Below are positions 9,337-18,498 of a DNA stretch of 64,000 nucleotides, in pieces. A model generated the notes under the pieces. That model had not been told where the DNA came from and did not search any database. It worked only from the letters and a program-made list of their open reading frames with translations. Numbering within the stretch: the stretch's first letter is position 1; each line of letters begins with the position of its first letter. This stretch comes from Desulfocicer vacuolatum DSM 3385 (lineage in GTDB: Bacteria; Desulfobacterota; Desulfobacteria; Desulfobacterales; Desulfobacteraceae). The translations under genes and the position numbers were made by a program. Location: positions 124,001 through 188,000 of the forward strand of contig NZ_FWXY01000007.1 of assembly GCF_900176365.1 (NCBI RefSeq). Reading direction: 5' to 3'.

Positions 9337-9999
9337 TCAGGGGCTTGAAATGAATTTAAAAATGGAGATGACCACAGGGTCCATGTAGCGGTTCAAGATG
9401 GTAACTCCATTCATTCTCATGGCCAGAATCAATAACACCACAAGGTAGGGAGATGTCATCATAAAAAGATGCGCTGCATTGCCGGTTTTTATTTTTTGCG
9501 AAAAAAAGAAAGAAAATACGGATGATCCGGCCAGGGGGGGCAACGGAAGAATATTAAACACAAAGACCATGAGGTTGACGGCCACCACAATGGAAAAAAC
9601 CTGATCTTCCAGACCCCATTTGGCCATGATCCATACAATACTGCCGGCGATTCCCGCCAGCATTAAATTGGCAAAGGGGCCGGCCATTCTGATAATCATG
9701 GGGTCAAGGGTTTTATGCCGCAGCTTGTTATGGTCAACATTTATTGGCTTTGGCCAGCCAAAACCGCCAATGACAAAACAGAGCATTCCGGAAAGACTCA
9801 TGTGAAGTAATGGATTAAAATGGAACCGATCCTTGGGGGATTGTCTGGTATCGCCGAGTACCGTTGCCGCCATGGCTTGGGCCTCTGCATTCACGGTGAT
9901 GGAAAGCAGCACCGCCACAAGGAAAATAACGGCCTGGTCAAATTGAAAATGATTAAAGTCGAGGATGAACGGAATGTGTATGGGGGATGTTTCAACCAT
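9337..9999 (-). CDS. Site-2-protease-like (M50) membrane protein lacking catalytic residues
   Basis: A 220-residue polytopic protein with the fold pattern of the short M50 site-2 proteases: a first core helix, GD followed by a FNPLLHMS block, FGWPKPINV, MAGPFANLMLAG, and an N-terminal-to-loop VFNILPLPPLAG. The zinc motif HExxH is replaced by NAEAQ, in the context SITVNAEAQAMAATVLGD. The Asp of the usual LPPLDG motif is Ala (PPLAG). All zinc ligands and the catalytic Glu therefore appear lost, while the rest of the fold is kept. It is likely a non-proteolytic paralogue that binds membrane substrates or partners. It converges on the UbiD gene. Confidence 0.75.
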   Translation of the reverse strand: MVETSPIHIPFILDFNHFQFDQAVIFLVAVLLSITVNAEAQAMAATVLGDTRQSPKDRFHFNPLLHMSLSGMLCFVIGGFGWPKPINVDHNKLRHKTLDPMIIRMAGPFANLMLAGIAGSIVWIMAKWGLEDQVFSIVVAVNLMVFVFNILPLPPLAGSSVFSFFFSQKIKTGNAAHLFMMTSPYLVVLLILAMRMNGVTILNRYMDPVVISIFKFISSP

Positions 10000-10040
10000 G
10001 TGTGATCTCTTTCCAAGGAGCCCCTTGCTGTAAAAAGTAA

Positions 10041-10074
10041 CCCTGAAGGCGGACAGAATATGCTGCCTTCAGGG
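10041..10074 (-). terminator. Hairpin terminator downstream of the carrier gene
   Basis: CCCTGAAGGC and GCCTTCAGGG form a perfect 10-bp stem. On the minus strand it is followed by TTACTTTTTAC, a T-rich tract. It lies about 120 bases past the stop of the carrier gene and before the M50-like gene. Confidence 0.6.
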
Positions 10075-10194
10075 GAAATGTTTTTGCATGGCGCTGTGTC
10101 AGTGGATGGCATTTATTTCATTGTGATACTTTGCCTGTGATTCAATGAATTTTACAGTGAATCTTTCAATGATACAAGTCCATGTGTATATTGA

Positions 10195-11484
10195 TTAACC
10201 TGTGTATTGGGGTTTGGTGGTGAGCTTGGCCAGGATAACCCCTGCCACAAGAAGACCGCCGGAAATGTAAAATGCCAGGTCCAGGCTGCCGGTGACATCC
10301 TGAATCACACCGCCCACCCTGGCCATGAAGAACCCAAGGCCCCAACCGATGAAGACCAGGCCATAATTAAATCCCAGGTTTTTTGCACCAAAAAAATCAG
10401 CGGTAAAAGAGGGCATCAGGGAGAGCCCGCCGCCATACTGCCAATAGGCAACGCCGACAACCACAAATAATAGAAACAGATTTGCCGTGGAGATGACATA
10501 GGGCAGGACAAAAAGGCAAAGGGCAGACACACCGCAGTTAAGGCAATAGGCGTTTAAACGACCGATCTTATCTGAATAAAAGCCGGTTCCCACACGGCCT
10601 GAAGCATTCACCAGCCCGCCAAAGGAAACCAGAATCCATGCATTGGCAGCGAAAAAGGGCATATCTTTGGCGGTTTTCATCATCAATCCCTTGGCAGAGC
10701 TGATAATGAGAAGACCTGACTGGGTGGTGAGGATGAACATGAAGACCAGGGCATAAAACTGCCATGTTTTCATCATGTCACCGGCTTCCCAATTGTGTGT
10801 TTTTTCCGTGGCCTGGGTGGTGCCTACGCTGGATGCTGCTGAGGGAGGAACATAACCCTCCGGGGGTGCTTTGAGCATCTGGCCGGCAATGACAACAATC
10901 ACAGCAAAGAAAGTACCAAGGGCAACAAAGCTTCCGGTGACCCCATAGGCATCAATGAGTTTCTGGCCCAGCCAGCCGATGTAAAGGGCGGCACCGCCGT
11001 ATCCACCCACCACCAGTCCTGCAATGAGTCCTCTTTTTTCCGGCCCAAACCATTTTAACGCAGCCGGTGTCGGGGCAGCATATCCAATACCCATGCCGGC
11101 ACCGCCAAGGATACCAAAACCGATGATCAGGCCTGTGTAACTTTTCATCATACCGGCAATGATACAGCCGGCAGCCAGAAGAAGTCCACCAACGGTGGCA
11201 CCGAATTTGGGGCTGATTTTATCCTGGATCCTGCCTCCGGGAATCATTAAAAGTGCAAAGATAATAACACAAAGGGAAAATGGGGTTGCTGCCTGGGCAT
11301 TGGTCAAATAAACCCAGCCTTCATTGATGCCGGTCATGGCCTGACCTGCTTTATCAACATTTACCAGTGCAGATTTCCAGATGCTCCAGGCATATAGAAT
11401 ACCAAGACAGAGATTGATCGCTGTACCTGAAAAGGTCGTTATCCAGGCCTGTGTTGGGACTTTTTCAATTGTTTGAGTACTCAT
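10195..11484 (-). CDS. Major facilitator superfamily carrier, oxalate/formate antiporter (OFA) type
   Basis: A 429-residue protein with about 12 hydrophobic helices. Sequence blocks are typical of the OFA family, including the N-terminal GTAINLCLGILYAWSIW, PGGRIQDKISPKFGATVGG, and GIGYAAPTPAALKWF followed by EKRGLIAGLVVGGYG. OFA members carry oxalate, formate, pyruvate or other monocarboxylates. The gene lies just downstream of two AMP-forming acyl-CoA synthetases on the same strand, so uptake of acetate or propionate is a reasonable inference, but nothing in the sequence fixes the substrate. Confidence 0.85.
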   Translation of the reverse strand: MSTQTIEKVPTQAWITTFSGTAINLCLGILYAWSIWKSALVNVDKAGQAMTGINEGWVYLTNAQAATPFSLCVIIFALLMIPGGRIQDKISPKFGATVGGLLLAAGCIIAGMMKSYTGLIIGFGILGGAGMGIGYAAPTPAALKWFGPEKRGLIAGLVVGGYGGAALYIGWLGQKLIDAYGVTGSFVALGTFFAVIVVIAGQMLKAPPEGYVPPSAASSVGTTQATEKTHNWEAGDMMKTWQFYALVFMFILTTQSGLLIISSAKGLMMKTAKDMPFFAANAWILVSFGGLVNASGRVGTGFYSDKIGRLNAYCLNCGVSALCLFVLPYVISTANLFLLFVVVGVAYWQYGGGLSLMPSFTADFFGAKNLGFNYGLVFIGWGLGFFMARVGGVIQDVTGSLDLAFYISGGLLVAGVILAKLTTKPQYTG

Positions 11485-11577
11485 GCGTATCTCCTTCTTT
11501 GCTAAGGGGTGGGTTAAACCAATAATCCCTTAGTGAAAATTTGTTTAACCCAATTTTGTTTTCAAGTGTTAGCTGTT

Positions 11578-13482
11578 TCAGGTGGCCTTTGCCCCATAAC
11601 CGATCTGGCCAAGGCTTTCTTCAATTTCTCCAAGAATGGTTGGATCATCAATGGTTGCCGGTGTTTTGTATGCCTTTTTATCGGCAATGCTTCGCATGGT
11701 GCCCCGGAGGATTTTTCCGGAGCGGGTCTTGGGCAGGCGTTTTACCACGGTGGCTGTTTTGAACGCTGCCACCGGTCCAATCTGTTCCCGGACCATTTGA
11801 ACTGCCTCTTTTATGATATCGGCATGATCCCTTTCAACGCCGGCATTGAGTACCAGCATTCCCAAAGGTACCTGCCCTTTTAATTGATCCTCCACACCCA
11901 TGACAGCGCACTCAGCCACATCCGGATGGTTGGCAAGCACCTCTTCCATGGCACCGGTGGAGAGCCTGTGACCGGCCACATTGATGATGTCATCGGTGCG
12001 GGTCATGACATAAATATAGCCTTCTTCGTCAATATAACCGGCATCTGCAGTTTTATAGTAGCCCGGGAATTCTTCCAGATAGGCTTCCACATATCTGTCA
12101 TCGTTCTGCCACAGGGTGGGCAGGGTACCGGGGGGCAGCGGCAATTTCACCACAATGGCTCCAATGTCACCGGCTTTAACAGGATTGCATGCCTCATCCA
12201 CCACCTGGACATCCCAGCCGGGGACTGCCTTGGTGGGGGAGCCTGCTTTAACGGGAAAGTGATGCAGTCCTTCGCAGTTGGCGGCAATGGCCCAACCGGT
12301 TTCTGTCTGCCACCAGTGATCAATCACCGGCACATTGAGTTTCTCTTCAGACCAGTGCAGGGTATCGGGGTCTGTTCTTTCTCCGGCAAGGAACAACACC
12401 TCAAATTTTGACAGATCATAATCTGCAATCAGTTTTCCCTGGGGATCTTCCCGTTTAATGGCCCTGAAGGCGGTGGGGGCTGTGAACATACTCTTGACAT
12501 TGTACTCTGAAATCACCCGCCAGAAGGTTCCGGCATCGGGGGTTCCCACAGGTTTTCCCTCAAAAAGAATGGTTGTGGCCCCCTGGAACAATGGTGCATA
12601 CACAATATAGGAGTGGCCAACCACCCATCCGATATCCGATGCAGCCCAGTAGACATCCCCGGGATCAATGGTGTAAATGGCTTTCATGGTCCACTTTAAT
12701 GCAACCATATGACCGCCGTTGTCCCTTACAACCCCTTTGGGTTGACCGGTGGTGCCGGAGGTGTAAAGAATATAGAGTGGATCTGTGGCCATCACCGGAA
12801 CACAATCGTGTGGAACGGCATCTTTCATAAGTTCTGCCCAGTCAAAATCCCTGCCCGGTTTTAATTCAGCCGTCTCCATGGGACGCTGAAAGATAATGGT
12901 GGCATCGGGTTTTGATTCAGACATATCAATGGCTGCATCCAGCAATGGCTTATAAACAATTTTTTTAGCCACCTCAATGCCACAGGATGCAGATACAATG
13001 ACCTTGGGTTTTGCATCATTGATCCGGGTGGCAAGCTCATTGGCGGCAAATCCACCAAAAACAACGGAATGTACGGCACCGATGCGGGCGCAGGCCAGCA
13101 TGGCCATGGCTGCTTCAGGGATCATGGGCATATATATGATAACCCTGTCACCCTTTTCAACGCCCTTGGATGCCAGTACTCCGGCAAATTTAGCCACTTC
13201 ATTCCTGAGTTCTGCATAGGTGTATTGCTGTTTGGTATCTGTCACCGGACTGTCGTAAATCAATGCGGTTCTATCACCGTTTCCATTGTCAACGTGCAGA
13301 TCCAGGGCATTATAACAGGTGTTCATTTCACCGCCGGTGAACCAGCGATAAAAAGGTTTATTGGAATCATCCAGTACTTTGTCCCATTTTTTATACCAGT
13401 GACACGTTTCGGCAATGGGGCCCCAGAAGGCTTCAGGATTTTGAATGGAGAGTTCATACGCATCTGTATAGGCATTTGACAT
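11578..13482 (-). CDS. prpE: Propionyl-CoA synthetase-like AMP-forming acyl-CoA ligase
   Basis: A 634-residue ANL-superfamily ligase. The P-loop YTSGTTGQPKGVVRDNGGH matches the PrpE/ACSS3 branch rather than AcsA. Other core motifs are DIGWVVGHSYIVYAPL, WWQTETGW, YKTADAG, TRTDDIINVAGHRLS and the C-terminal PKTRSGKILRGTMR, whose Lys is the usual adenylation-step residue and target of acylation control. It would convert a short acid such as propionate, plus ATP and CoA, to acyl-CoA, AMP and PPi. It lies between acsA and the carrier on the same strand, forming an acid uptake and activation cluster. PrpE function rather than a second acetate enzyme is likely but not proven. Confidence 0.85.
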   Translation of the reverse strand: MSNAYTDAYELSIQNPEAFWGPIAETCHWYKKWDKVLDDSNKPFYRWFTGGEMNTCYNALDLHVDNGNGDRTALIYDSPVTDTKQQYTYAELRNEVAKFAGVLASKGVEKGDRVIIYMPMIPEAAMAMLACARIGAVHSVVFGGFAANELATRINDAKPKVIVSASCGIEVAKKIVYKPLLDAAIDMSESKPDATIIFQRPMETAELKPGRDFDWAELMKDAVPHDCVPVMATDPLYILYTSGTTGQPKGVVRDNGGHMVALKWTMKAIYTIDPGDVYWAASDIGWVVGHSYIVYAPLFQGATTILFEGKPVGTPDAGTFWRVISEYNVKSMFTAPTAFRAIKREDPQGKLIADYDLSKFEVLFLAGERTDPDTLHWSEEKLNVPVIDHWWQTETGWAIAANCEGLHHFPVKAGSPTKAVPGWDVQVVDEACNPVKAGDIGAIVVKLPLPPGTLPTLWQNDDRYVEAYLEEFPGYYKTADAGYIDEEGYIYVMTRTDDIINVAGHRLSTGAMEEVLANHPDVAECAVMGVEDQLKGQVPLGMLVLNAGVERDHADIIKEAVQMVREQIGPVAAFKTATVVKRLPKTRSGKILRGTMRSIADKKAYKTPATIDDPTILGEIEESLGQIGYGAKAT

Positions 13483-13622
13483 TAGTAATGGTCCCCTGTG
13501 TATCAGATTAAAGTGTGTGCCGGCATTGTGCGTGGGATAACATTGCCGGCAATGTAAAATTAAAAAATCAGGAGCATGTGTAAAAAACGCTTGTAAACCT
13601 CATCGGTTTTTCACATTTTGTT

Positions 13623-13660
13623 ATGGGCGGCCCCGGATTGAAAAATTCTGGACCGCCCAT
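13623..13660. other. Inverted repeat between the acsA and prpE-like genes
   Basis: ATGGGCGGCCC pairs with GGACCGCCCAT (10 of 11 positions). It lies just past acsA and before prpE on their transcript and has no clear T-run. It could act as a partial terminator or processing hairpin. A second short stem, GCCGGCA/TGCCGGC, lies at about 13519-13552. Confidence 0.45.
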
Positions 13661-13687
13661 GGCAGGTCTTAAGGGTTAAAAACCGTA

Positions 13688-15718
13688 TCAGCCCTGCACC
13701 ATGGTTCTGATTGTTTCAACAACTTCGGGATTGGCAAGGGTCATGACATTCCCCACATCGCCTTTGTTGGAGATGGCTCCCAGTACACGTCGCATGATTT
13801 TTCCGGAACGGGTTTTGGGCATATCAGGAACAAGCCATACTTTTCTGGGTTTTGCAATTTTGCCGATCTGTTCACAGATGGCATCTGATATTTTCTGGGC
13901 GATTTCATCACTGGCTTCATATCCCGGTTTCAGGGAAACATAAAGATCGGGCTCTTTACCTTTGATGTCATGGGCAACGGGAACAACTGCCGCTTCTGCC
14001 ACTTCCTCCACCACAAGTGAGGCAGATTCAATTTCCTTGGTCCCCAGCCGGTGGCCGGATACATTAATAACATCATCAATCCTGCCCAGAATTCTGTAAT
14101 ACCCGTCTGCAGACTTTGTGGCGGCATCACCGGCAAGATAGGGCCAGTCACGCCAGTCTTTGCTTTCAGGGTTCTTGCAATAACGGCCAAAATAGGTGTC
14201 AACAAAACGGTCTCTGTCGCCCCAGATGGTTTGGAAACAGCCCGGCCAGGGGTTCTGGATGCAGATGTTGCCTGCAATGCCCGGCTGGGTGACTTCATCT
14301 CCGTTGTCATCAAGAATAATGGGATGAATGCCCGGAACACCCGGTCCTGCACTTCCCGGTTTCATGGGTTTAATACCGGGGACGGTGCTGCAGAGAAAGC
14401 CGCCGGTTTCCGTCTGCCACCAGGTATCAACAATGATGGCTTCGCCCTTGCCCACAGCAGACTCATACCATTTCCATACTTCCGGCTCAATGGGCTCGCC
14501 CACGGTGGTCATGTGTTTAAAGTGGTATTCATATTTAGCCGGTTCATCCGGACCGATTTTTCGCAGTGCACGAATGGCGGTGGGGGCGGTGTGAAAGATG
14601 TTTACATCCAGTTCCTGGGCAATTCGCCATGAGCGACCGGCGTCGGGATAGGTGGGGACGCCTTCGTAGATAACCGTTGAGGCGCAAAGGGCAAGGGGAC
14701 CGTATACAATAAAGGAGTGTCCTGTGATCCAGCCGATATCAGCCATGCACCAGTAGACATCTTCAGGGTGGATATCCTGGATATATTTTGACATGGCTGT
14801 TACATAGGACAGGTATCCGCCGGTGCTGTGCTGGCATCCTTTGGGTTTACCGGTGGTGCCGCTGGTGTACATGAGAAACAGTGGATCCTCAGAAAGCATC
14901 TGCTCCGGTTCTATGCGGCTTCCGTAGTAGTCTTTCACCACTTCGTTTACAAAGTAATCTCGGCCGTCAACCATGGGGGTTTCTGAAGAATATTTTCCGG
15001 GATAGCGTTGCCATACCAGTACTTTATCAACCACCTGTCCCTCTTTGGCCGCAAGTTCCACGGCTTCGTCGGCGTTGACTTTATGGTTTAATAAATTACC
15101 GGATCGGTAATAGGCGTCCATGGAGATCAGTACCCTTGAATTGGAATCAATAATCCGATCGGCACAGGCACTTGCTGAAAATCCACCAAACACCACGGAG
15201 TGGATTACACCCAGGCGGGCACAGGCCAGCATGGTGATGGGAAGCTCTGCAGACATGGGCATGTGAATGGTGACCCGGTCTCCCCGTTTTAATCCGGCAA
15301 AATCCCTTAACAGAGCTGCAAATTCATTTACCCTGACATACAGTTCCTGGTAGGTGATATGATCCACCCGTTCTTCTTCAAGTTCAGGTACAAAATGGAT
15401 GGCTGTTTTGTTTTTGTTGTCTTTCAGGTGACGGTCTATGCAATTATAGCTGGCATTTAACTTGCCCCCTTTAAACCACTTCCAGCAGGGCGCATCGCTG
15501 GTATCAAGGACTTCATCCCAGTATTTGTACCAAGTGAGCATTTCTGCGAATTCGACATAGCATTGGGGGAAATTATCAAGGCTGAAGCGATCAAACACTT
15601 CAGGATCGGTAAGATTTGCCTGGCCGATAAATTTAGTGGAGGGATAGTAATACTCTTCTTCCTGCCAGTGTACAGCAATCTGTGCCTCGGTGGTCTCTTG
15701 AATTTTTTTGTCGCCCAT
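13688..15718 (-). CDS. acsA: Acetyl-CoA synthetase (AMP-forming)
   Basis: A 676-residue enzyme with full AcsA architecture: P-loop YTSGTTGKPKGCQHSTGGYL, DIGWITGHSFIVYGPL, WWQTETGGF, the YRILGRIDDVINVSGHRLGT hinge, and the C-terminal PKTRSGKIMRR with its catalytic, acetylatable Lys. It makes acetyl-CoA from acetate, ATP and CoA. In acetate-oxidising anaerobes it feeds carbon oxidation or assimilation. AGGAGA before the ATG supports the start. A long leader lies upstream, and a propionyl-type paralogue plus carrier follow on the same strand. Confidence 0.93.
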   Translation of the reverse strand: MGDKKIQETTEAQIAVHWQEEEYYYPSTKFIGQANLTDPEVFDRFSLDNFPQCYVEFAEMLTWYKYWDEVLDTSDAPCWKWFKGGKLNASYNCIDRHLKDNKNKTAIHFVPELEEERVDHITYQELYVRVNEFAALLRDFAGLKRGDRVTIHMPMSAELPITMLACARLGVIHSVVFGGFSASACADRIIDSNSRVLISMDAYYRSGNLLNHKVNADEAVELAAKEGQVVDKVLVWQRYPGKYSSETPMVDGRDYFVNEVVKDYYGSRIEPEQMLSEDPLFLMYTSGTTGKPKGCQHSTGGYLSYVTAMSKYIQDIHPEDVYWCMADIGWITGHSFIVYGPLALCASTVIYEGVPTYPDAGRSWRIAQELDVNIFHTAPTAIRALRKIGPDEPAKYEYHFKHMTTVGEPIEPEVWKWYESAVGKGEAIIVDTWWQTETGGFLCSTVPGIKPMKPGSAGPGVPGIHPIILDDNGDEVTQPGIAGNICIQNPWPGCFQTIWGDRDRFVDTYFGRYCKNPESKDWRDWPYLAGDAATKSADGYYRILGRIDDVINVSGHRLGTKEIESASLVVEEVAEAAVVPVAHDIKGKEPDLYVSLKPGYEASDEIAQKISDAICEQIGKIAKPRKVWLVPDMPKTRSGKIMRRVLGAISNKGDVGNVMTLANPEVVETIRTMVQG

Positions 15719-16517
15719 GAATTGTCTCCTGCATTTTAAAGTTTTAAATGGTTAAAATCCCAAGAAATCAACAAAAATTGGTTGCCATCACCTCCTTTAA
15801 AAAATATAGATTATTTTAAAAAATGAGCTTTAAGTTTCAATTTGTCTAAAATTTCAGAGATGCTTTATATCGCCCGGCGCTACATTAATATTTTGCTTTA
15901 AAGGGCACATCATGTTTGTATGATAAAAAATTGTTAAAGGCCATGTAAAACGAATTTTATAGCCATTGAATTTTACAATTTGTACAATATAGCCCCTTCC
16001 CCATGGAACGTCAGGGGAATACTGAAAACATCGCGGATGTTATGATTTTAATGAATCATATGGATATTGTTTGTTTTGAATTTGTACGATGCGAAATAAG
16101 TCATAATGGAATCTGTATCCCGGGTTGATATTTATCAACGTAATAATAAGGAATGTAATAAAGATTTAGGGGAGAATGGTTCTGTCTCCCTTGGGCTTGT
16201 GATCTTTAGACTATTTTCAGGTAAAATTGTATTGTTTTAAACAATCAGGTATCAATTTGAGTTGAGACTAAAGTCTTAAATAGCGCCAGAAGCAAGGACG
16301 AGAAAGAGCGAGAGTAAATTATAAATTTCTCTTTTGCTGAAGCTGATTCATATCGTGTATTTGACTATAAAAAGAAATAATTATTTAGTCAACACAAATT
16401 TTAAAAAAAAGAAATAAATTTTCATCAGAATAAATTTGATAACTGTTCACAATTTCGGTACTATCTCCAAGGCTGGAAATATAAGTGCAAAACAGATCAC
16501 CATGGAGGAATAAAAAT
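15719..16517. other. Long AT-rich gap between acsA and the LUD gene
   Basis: About 800 bases without a convincing gene. It holds the acsA leader, including an orphan Shine-Dalgarno-like AAAGGAGGTGAT on the minus strand at 15787-15798, and the palindrome at 16124-16139. Short frames at 16003 (41 codons) and 16106 (44 codons) lack ribosome sites. No tRNA, repeat or family A-D copy was seen. Confidence 0.5.
16124..16139. promoter_or_regulatory. Operator-like palindrome
   Basis: GTTGATA-TT-TATCAAC is a perfect 7-bp inverted repeat with a 2-base centre in the gap between acsA and the LUD gene. Its size fits a dimeric regulator site. It is nearly 400 bases from either start, so the target is unknown. 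Confidence 0.35.
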
Positions 16518-17171
16518 ATGAAAAATCCCATTAATGTTTATTGGAGCAAAAGACTGGAACAGGTGAAAAAAAATCTTGAGTCCAATAATTTTGAAGTTTA
16601 CATTGCAGACACCTCAGAGGACGCTAAGAACATCGCCCTTGATAAAATTATTCCGGAACTTTCCCCCAAAAGTGTTTCCTGGGGAGGCTCCATGACCTAT
16701 GTATCCACCGGTCTGTTCCATGCATTAAAAGACAGTCAGGACATGGAAGTGTTAAATACCTTTGATAAGAGCCTTCCCATTGATGCACAAATGGAATTGA
16801 GACGCCGCTCCCTTCTGGTGGACCTTTTTATTACAGGAACCAACGCTGTCACAGAATCCGGGCAATTGGTGAATCTGGATATGATCGGTAACAGAATCGG
16901 TGCCATTACCTTTGGACCTAAGAATGTAATCATTTTTATGGGGAGAAATAAAATCTCCTGTGATCTTGATGACGCCATGTATCGCATAAAAAATTATGCA
17001 GCGCCTGTGAATACCATGAATCTTGATAAAAAAACGCCGTGCAGGGAAACCGGATTCTGCCAGGATTGTAAAAGTCCCGATCGTATTTGTAACACATGGA
17101 CCATCACAGAAAAATGTTTTCCCCCAAAACGGGTGAAAGTCATATTAATCAATGAGGACCTCGGATTTTAA
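16518..17171 (+). CDS. LUD-domain (DUF162, LutC-like) lactate-utilisation-type protein
   Basis: A 217-residue protein. The start ATG 16518 is preceded by GGAGG at 16504-16508. Family features are VSWGGSMTYVSTGL, a LFITGTNAVTESGQLVNLDM block containing the conserved TGTNAVTE, and RIGAITFGPKNVIIFMGRNKI. The C-terminus adds a Cys-rich stretch with about five Cys (CRETGFCQDCKSPDRICNTW), a variant found in single-gene LUD proteins. LUD proteins work with iron-sulfur subunits in lactate oxidation (LutABC); here it stands alone, so a lactate role is uncertain. Confidence 0.8.
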   Translation: MKNPINVYWSKRLEQVKKNLESNNFEVYIADTSEDAKNIALDKIIPELSPKSVSWGGSMTYVSTGLFHALKDSQDMEVLNTFDKSLPIDAQMELRRRSLLVDLFITGTNAVTESGQLVNLDMIGNRIGAITFGPKNVIIFMGRNKISCDLDDAMYRIKNYAAPVNTMNLDKKTPCRETGFCQDCKSPDRICNTWTITEKCFPPKRVKVILINEDLGF

Positions 17172-17237
17172 TAGATCTTATTTTGATTCGGTTTTTTCCA
17201 CAAAAAAGTTTAAACTACGCCCTGATTTGTGTACCCG

Positions 17238-17330
17238 TTTATATGAAATACTCCGCAAATGAGGGGCGTATTTCAAGCTTTGTTGTGGGCAAAGCCGGAT
17301 CAGAATGCGGCCTGCCCATGGTAGCTATAT
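17238..17330 (+). repeat. Family A double-hairpin repeat, copy 2
   Basis: Runs from TTTATATGAAATACTCCGC to GGTAGCTATAT. The first hairpin pairs GAAATAC with GTATTTC; the second is around GGGCAAAGCC/GGCCTGCCC. It fills the gap between the convergent LUD gene and dinB. Confidence 0.85.
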
Positions 17331-17337
17331 GGAACGA

Positions 17338-18498
17338 TCATGGACATTTGTTTAAGGATGCCTTGGTGACAATACCGTGGCCAAATTTTTTTGTAATGGC
17401 ATCCACGGTTTTATCCACTTTCTCCCATTTTTCCGTGGGAGGCACCGTGGATTGAAACAGATCCAGTTGGCTGTAGGGTTTTTCTTTTGTGAGGCCCGAG
17501 CCCCCAAGTCCGATTAATCGTATGGGTTTTGTGATGTTGAAATTTTTCGCAAGGACCACGGCCATGTCATAAATTACAGAAGATGCACAGGTGGGGGGAT
17601 TTACCTTTACCTGGCGGGTTACCTGGGAAAAATCGGAAAATTTAAGTTTAATAAAAACGGTGGCAGCAAAAAAATGGTGTCTTCTCAGGTCCCGTCCCAC
17701 AATTTCAGCGTGCTTGAGTAATTCTTTTTTGATACTTTCTGCATCGGTAATATCCATATCCAGGGTGGATTCACTGGATATGGATTTTTTTTCTTCCTGA
17801 ACCTCCACCCGGGAGCTGTCAATTCCCCGGGACAATTCTGACAGCCGCAAACCGAATTTTCCAAATTTTTTTACAAGGAGTTGGGTTTTAAAGCGCCTCA
17901 CGTCCCCCAACGTCTCAATGCCCAGAAGTTTCATTTTTTCCATGGCATTTTTACCCACACCGGGAACTTTATGAATGGCAAGGTTATGAATAAAGGATCG
18001 GGTTTCATGCTTATGGATGACGGTAATACCATTGGGTTTGTTCATGTCAGAAGCAATCTTGGCCAGAAATTTCATGGGTGCCACTCCAAGGGAGCAAGTG
18101 AGACCGGTTTGTTTTACCATGCGGTTCTGTATGGATACGGCAATTGCTTCAGGGGAGCCGGACAGGCGGGTGCACCCCGAAACATCCAAAAAAGCCTCGT
18201 CAATGGACACAGGTTCCACGCACGGTGTGTATTGTTTTAACAGTTCCATGATGAAAAGGGATATGTTTTTGTATTTTTTTTTATCAGGGGGCACCACAAT
18301 GAGGTCTGGACATCTTCTCAAAGCCTGGAACATGGGCATGGCAGAATGGATTCCCAGCTTTCTTGCCTCATAACTTGCCGTTGAGACCACACCTCTTCCG
18401 GATGCTCCCCCCACAACAATGGGTTTACCCCTGAGATGTGGATTGTCCCGTTGTTCCACAGAGGCAAAAAAGGCATCCATGTCCATGTGGAGAATCAT
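17338..18498 (-). CDS. dinB: DNA polymerase IV (Y-family translesion polymerase)
   Basis: A 386-residue Y-family polymerase. Visible are the N-terminal catalytic MILHMDMDAFFASVEQRDNP, the SYEARKLGIHSAMP fingers motif, PVSIDEAFLDVSG with the catalytic Asp-Glu pair, and GVAPMKFLAKIASDMNKPNG. It copies past damaged bases at the cost of accuracy. The start overlaps the stop of yjbQ by 4 bases (ATGA). I saw no LexA-type site, though only the leader of the upstream gene could be inspected. Confidence 0.92.
   Translation of the reverse strand: MILHMDMDAFFASVEQRDNPHLRGKPIVVGGASGRGVVSTASYEARKLGIHSAMPMFQALRRCPDLIVVPPDKKKYKNISLFIMELLKQYTPCVEPVSIDEAFLDVSGCTRLSGSPEAIAVSIQNRMVKQTGLTCSLGVAPMKFLAKIASDMNKPNGITVIHKHETRSFIHNLAIHKVPGVGKNAMEKMKLLGIETLGDVRRFKTQLLVKKFGKFGLRLSELSRGIDSSRVEVQEEKKSISSESTLDMDITDAESIKKELLKHAEIVGRDLRRHHFFAATVFIKLKFSDFSQVTRQVKVNPPTCASSVIYDMAVVLAKNFNITKPIRLIGLGGSGLTKEKPYSQLDLFQSTVPPTEKWEKVDKTVDAITKKFGHGIVTKASLNKCP

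Noticed and set aside
15780-15800. Leader peptide gene ahead of acsA
   Set aside because: The only ATG after the strong Shine-Dalgarno is one base away from it and opens just six codons.
16003-16240. Two short frames in the acsA-LUD gap
   Set aside because: Neither the 41-codon nor the 44-codon frame has a ribosome site or recognisable product.
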